DNA of 7,857 bases from an uncultured Oscillospiraceae bacterium (lineage in GTDB: Bacteria > Bacillota > Clostridia > Oscillospirales > Oscillospiraceae): NCBI GenBank assembly GCA_910579595.1, contig CAJTVM010000111.1, positions 1 through 7,857 on the forward strand, written 5' to 3'. A model generated the notes under the pieces. The model ran no database searches. It was not told where the DNA came from and saw only the letters and a list, made by a program, of their open reading frames with translations. Positions 6,565-7,857 of this stretch are shown piece by piece; the stretch's first letter is position 1, and each line of letters begins with the position of its first letter. The translations under genes were made by a program, and so were the position numbers.

Positions 6565-6705
6565 ATGGCATTTTTTCAGTCTGCAATCGACGTTTTGAAA
6601 ACCCTGGTGATTGCGCTGGGCGCTGGCCTGGGCGTATGGGGCCTTATCAATCTGCTGGAGGGCTACGGCAACGACAACCCCGGCTCCAATGCTCATGTGC
6701 GGTAA
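6565..6705 (+). CDS. Maff2-family small membrane protein, C-terminally truncated
   Basis: This short gene starts at ATG 6565 behind CGGAGGT. It reads MAFFQSAIDVLKTLVIALGA, then GLGVWGLINLLEGYGNDNPG, the characteristic N-terminal half of Maff2 proteins, small membrane proteins encoded directly after virD4 on Clostridia ICEs. Full members go on to a second hydrophobic segment (commonly A-K-S-Q-G-x-K-Q-L-M-x-G-G-G then a helix) to about 70-80 residues. Here the match stops after NPG, and five unrelated residues (S-N-A-H-V-R region) lead to TAA at 6703-6705, for 46 residues in all. One hydrophobic helix (about residues 10-31) is kept. The role in conjugation is not known; the family resembles small T4SS pilin-like components by size and topology only. 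The break near 6680 marks another junction, to AT-richer DNA. The product is probably non-functional. Confidence 0.85.
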   Translation: MAFFQSAIDVLKTLVIALGAGLGVWGLINLLEGYGNDNPGSNAHVR

Positions 6706-6848
6706 AGTATCACAAGAAAACCTTGTCGAATTGACAGCCGCTTCCGCTATTCCGAATTTCAAAAAACTGGTTTATTTGTTCATATTCCTGTGCTATGCTT
6801 TGAATGCTTTATAGAGCGTTTCAATATTGATGACAGGGGTGGAAACTT

Positions 6849-7160
6849 GTGAAAAATATACTATTAAGTGCGGATGGCGAAATAAGTGTATTCACGGTTC
6901 CAGACGAAGTAGCTGATAATCTTGAACAATACTGCCTACACTTTTGCTGTGATTGGCTATATGAAAGTCCTGATGCGGCAAAGTACCGTGTCGAGATGGA
7001 TGGTGAGGTTGGTGCGAGTTATTGCGAAAAAGATTTTATTGATTATCTAAATCAATATGTCTGTAAAGAGCAATCAAGATTGATTACAGTTCTCACCGAT
7101 GTGTATTGCGAAGATGAAGTACCAGGAGAATATGCTGGACTGCCATATTTCAACTTTTAA
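6849..7160 (+). CDS. Hypothetical acidic protein of 103 residues
   Basis: The start is GTG at 6849, preceded by AGGGGTGG. The product begins MKNILLSADGEISVFTVPDE and ends in the motif GLPYFNF. It is acidic and soluble with several cysteines (CLHFCCDW region near residues 29-35), and has no signal peptide or membrane helix. I think similar small proteins (starting M-K-N-I-L-L and ending P-Y-F-N-F) occur in Clostridia, but I know no function. It lies 44 bp upstream of another small gene on the same strand, and the two are probably co-transcribed. Its base composition is clearly more AT-rich than the cargo block to the left, fitting a different origin. Paired small acidic proteins of this kind are sometimes immunity proteins of toxin systems, but nothing here shows that. 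Confidence 0.7.
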   Translation: MKNILLSADGEISVFTVPDEVADNLEQYCLHFCCDWLYESPDAAKYRVEMDGEVGASYCEKDFIDYLNQYVCKEQSRLITVLTDVYCEDEVPGEYAGLPYFNF

Positions 7161-7204
7161 AAATTGGGGCTTTAATAGATGGTTACAAGAAGGGATAGTC
7201 CGAT

Positions 7205-7436
7205 ATGAACACACCGCTATCAGATGTTTTCCTTTTATGGCATACCCATGACTTGACTGACGATTGTGGAACGCATGAGGAGGTAAAATTGATTGGCGTT
7301 TTTTCCTCTGAGGGAAAAGCAAGTGAAGCGTTAGGGCAATTGAAGGACATGGAAGGATTTCGGGATTTCCCGGTAAGCTGTTTTGAAATATCAAAAATAG
7401 AAATCGACCAAACAATGAACTGCACCCCATTTGTTA
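7205..7436 (+). pseudogene. Small DUF7336-like protein, 3' end interrupted by an IS5-family element
   Basis: From ATG 7205 (AAGAAGGGA about nine bases upstream) the frame reads SDVFLLWHTHDLTDDCGTHE, then VKLIGVFSSEGKASEALGQL and GFRDFPVSCFEISKIEIDQT. This pattern (V-F/Y-L-L-W-H, then K-L-I-G-V-F/Y-S-S, then G-F-R-D-P-x-x-C/G-F-E-I) resembles the ~75-80-residue DUF7336 family of unknown function. Members usually end with W-T-E-G-F/Y-V and one or two more residues. Here the corresponding C-T-P-F-V at residues 73-77 is followed at once by the insertion-sequence end at 7437. The frame continues by chance antisense to the transposase to a stop at 7606, giving a 133-residue hybrid whose last 56 residues are IS-derived. 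The core domain is nearly complete, so a partly functional, extended product is possible. Confidence 0.62.
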
Positions 7437-7450
7437 GAGCCTGTTTAAAA
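7437..7450. repeat. Terminal inverted repeat of the IS5-family element
   Basis: GAGCCTGTTTAAAA marks the exact switch from DUF7336-like coding sequence to IS sequence. The partner repeat should lie right of the window, followed by TTA or TA if the duplication is intact. Confidence 0.7.
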
Positions 7451-7857
7451 TCTTCTAATGAGGATGGCAATGAGGGCAAACGTGAGAATCTGAGCAGAAA
7501 TAAAGAGTTTGCGCTCACAATTTTTCCAAAGTCTGCGGAATTTGTCGAGCCAGCCGAAAAGACGCTCTACCACCCAGCGGCGGGGCAACACAACAAACTT
7601 GTGTAATTCGCTGCGCTTTACTACTTCGACTTGTGCGCCGCAAATCTCCTTGACCTGATTGGCAAAACGTTCGCCGGAGTATCCTCCATCTACCAGAAAC
7701 TTCTTTACGCAGGAAAGGTTGTCCAGGTTCAGAAGAATCATCTGAATGGCTCCATCCCGGTCTGTAACATCAGCGGTTGTTACGGCTATGGCATGAGGCA
7801 GTCCCATTGTATCTACGACAACGTGGCGCTTGATTCCGGATACTTTTTCCCTGCGTC
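7445..7857 (-). CDS. IS5-family DDE transposase, C-terminal part (5' end beyond window)
   Basis: The minus-strand frame enters at 7857 with R-R-E-K-V-S-GIKRHVVVDTMGLPHAIAV and stops at 7447-7445. This is the catalytic half of an IS5-family transposase, which cuts and rejoins the element's ends with a DDE metal-binding triad. The first Asp is in HVVVDT, the second in FLVDGGYSGERF and the Glu in RRWVVERLFGWLDKFRRL. The end F-A-L-I-A-I-L-I-R-R-F is typical. An internal ATG at 7807 is not the real start, since the conserved first-Asp motif lies before it. No stop or frameshift is seen in the visible 137 codons, so the element may be active. Base composition is lower in GC than the cargo block. 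Confidence 0.92.
   Translation of the reverse strand, partial: RREKVSGIKRHVVVDTMGLPHAIAVTTADVTDRDGAIQMILLNLDNLSCVKKFLVDGGYSGERFANQVKEICGAQVEVVKRSELHKFVVLPRRWVVERLFGWLDKFRRLWKNCERKLFISAQILTFALIAILIRRF

Larger units (their letters stand above)
7437..7857 (-). mobile_element. IS5-family insertion sequence, left end and partial body
   Basis: The element starts with GAGCCTGTTTAAAAT (from 7437), typical of terminal repeats of IS5-family (IS427/ISL2-like) elements. It lies next to TTA (7434-7436), a usual target type for that group. The transposase stop at 7445-7447 overlaps the repeat. The other end and the target duplication lie beyond the window. Confidence 0.85.

Noticed and set aside
6695..6814. 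39-codon frame starting MCGKVSQENL with a hydrophobic end
   Set aside because: No ribosome site, overlaps the Maff2 end, and no recognisable similarity; bases 6706-6848 are otherwise treated as non-coding.
1..7857. CRISPR array, tRNA or rRNA genes
   Set aside because: No regularly spaced repeats and no cloverleaf or rRNA-like sequence noticed on either strand by eye.

Overview
The window looks like accessory DNA from a GC-rich, gut-type Clostridia genome (Oscillospiraceae or Lachnospiraceae-like). This is inferred from protein style, strong AGGAGG-type ribosome sites, and conjugative-element genes (a VirD4-like coupling protein of the CD1115 type, a Maff2 protein, a cysteine-rich KTR protein and a ParB-like protein) that are typical of Firmicutes integrative conjugative elements (ICEs). 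No database search was possible, so all family calls come from motif recognition.

Layout. Bases 1-297 hold two broken ICE gene remnants, a KTR-protein N-terminus and a ParB-like DNA-binding segment. Bases about 298-6238 are a GC-rich block of metabolic cargo. On the minus strand it has an HSL-type alpha/beta hydrolase followed, one base after its stop codon, by a frameshifted PAP2 phosphatase. Divergently, on the plus strand, lie an AraC-type regulator, a truncated family 3 beta-glucosidase and a frameshifted PI-PLC-like phosphodiesterase. At about 6238 the PI-PLC reading frame runs without a stop into the last ~85 residues of a VirD4/CD1115-type coupling protein, followed by a truncated Maff2 gene (6565-6705). 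From 6849 on the DNA is more AT-rich. It carries two small genes of unknown function, the second interrupted near its 3' end by an IS5-family element (from 7437) whose transposase runs off the right edge.

How it works together. The intact parts are the hydrolase and the AraC regulator, which face each other across a 103 bp region with back-to-back promoters, palindromes and a 20 bp-spaced direct repeat. The regulator probably controls both directions. Three of the five cargo genes act, by family, on lipid or phosphate esters (hydrolase, PAP2, PI-PLC) and one on beta-glycosides. All except the hydrolase and regulator are damaged: two have single-base frameshifts, and the glucosidase has lost its N-terminal third and its nucleophile aspartate. 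The best reading is a decaying cargo block flanked by ICE debris. I do not see a convincing new functional system. The notable items are the chimeric PI-PLC/coupling-protein reading frame, the dead glucosidase, the paired frameshifts and the divergent regulatory region.
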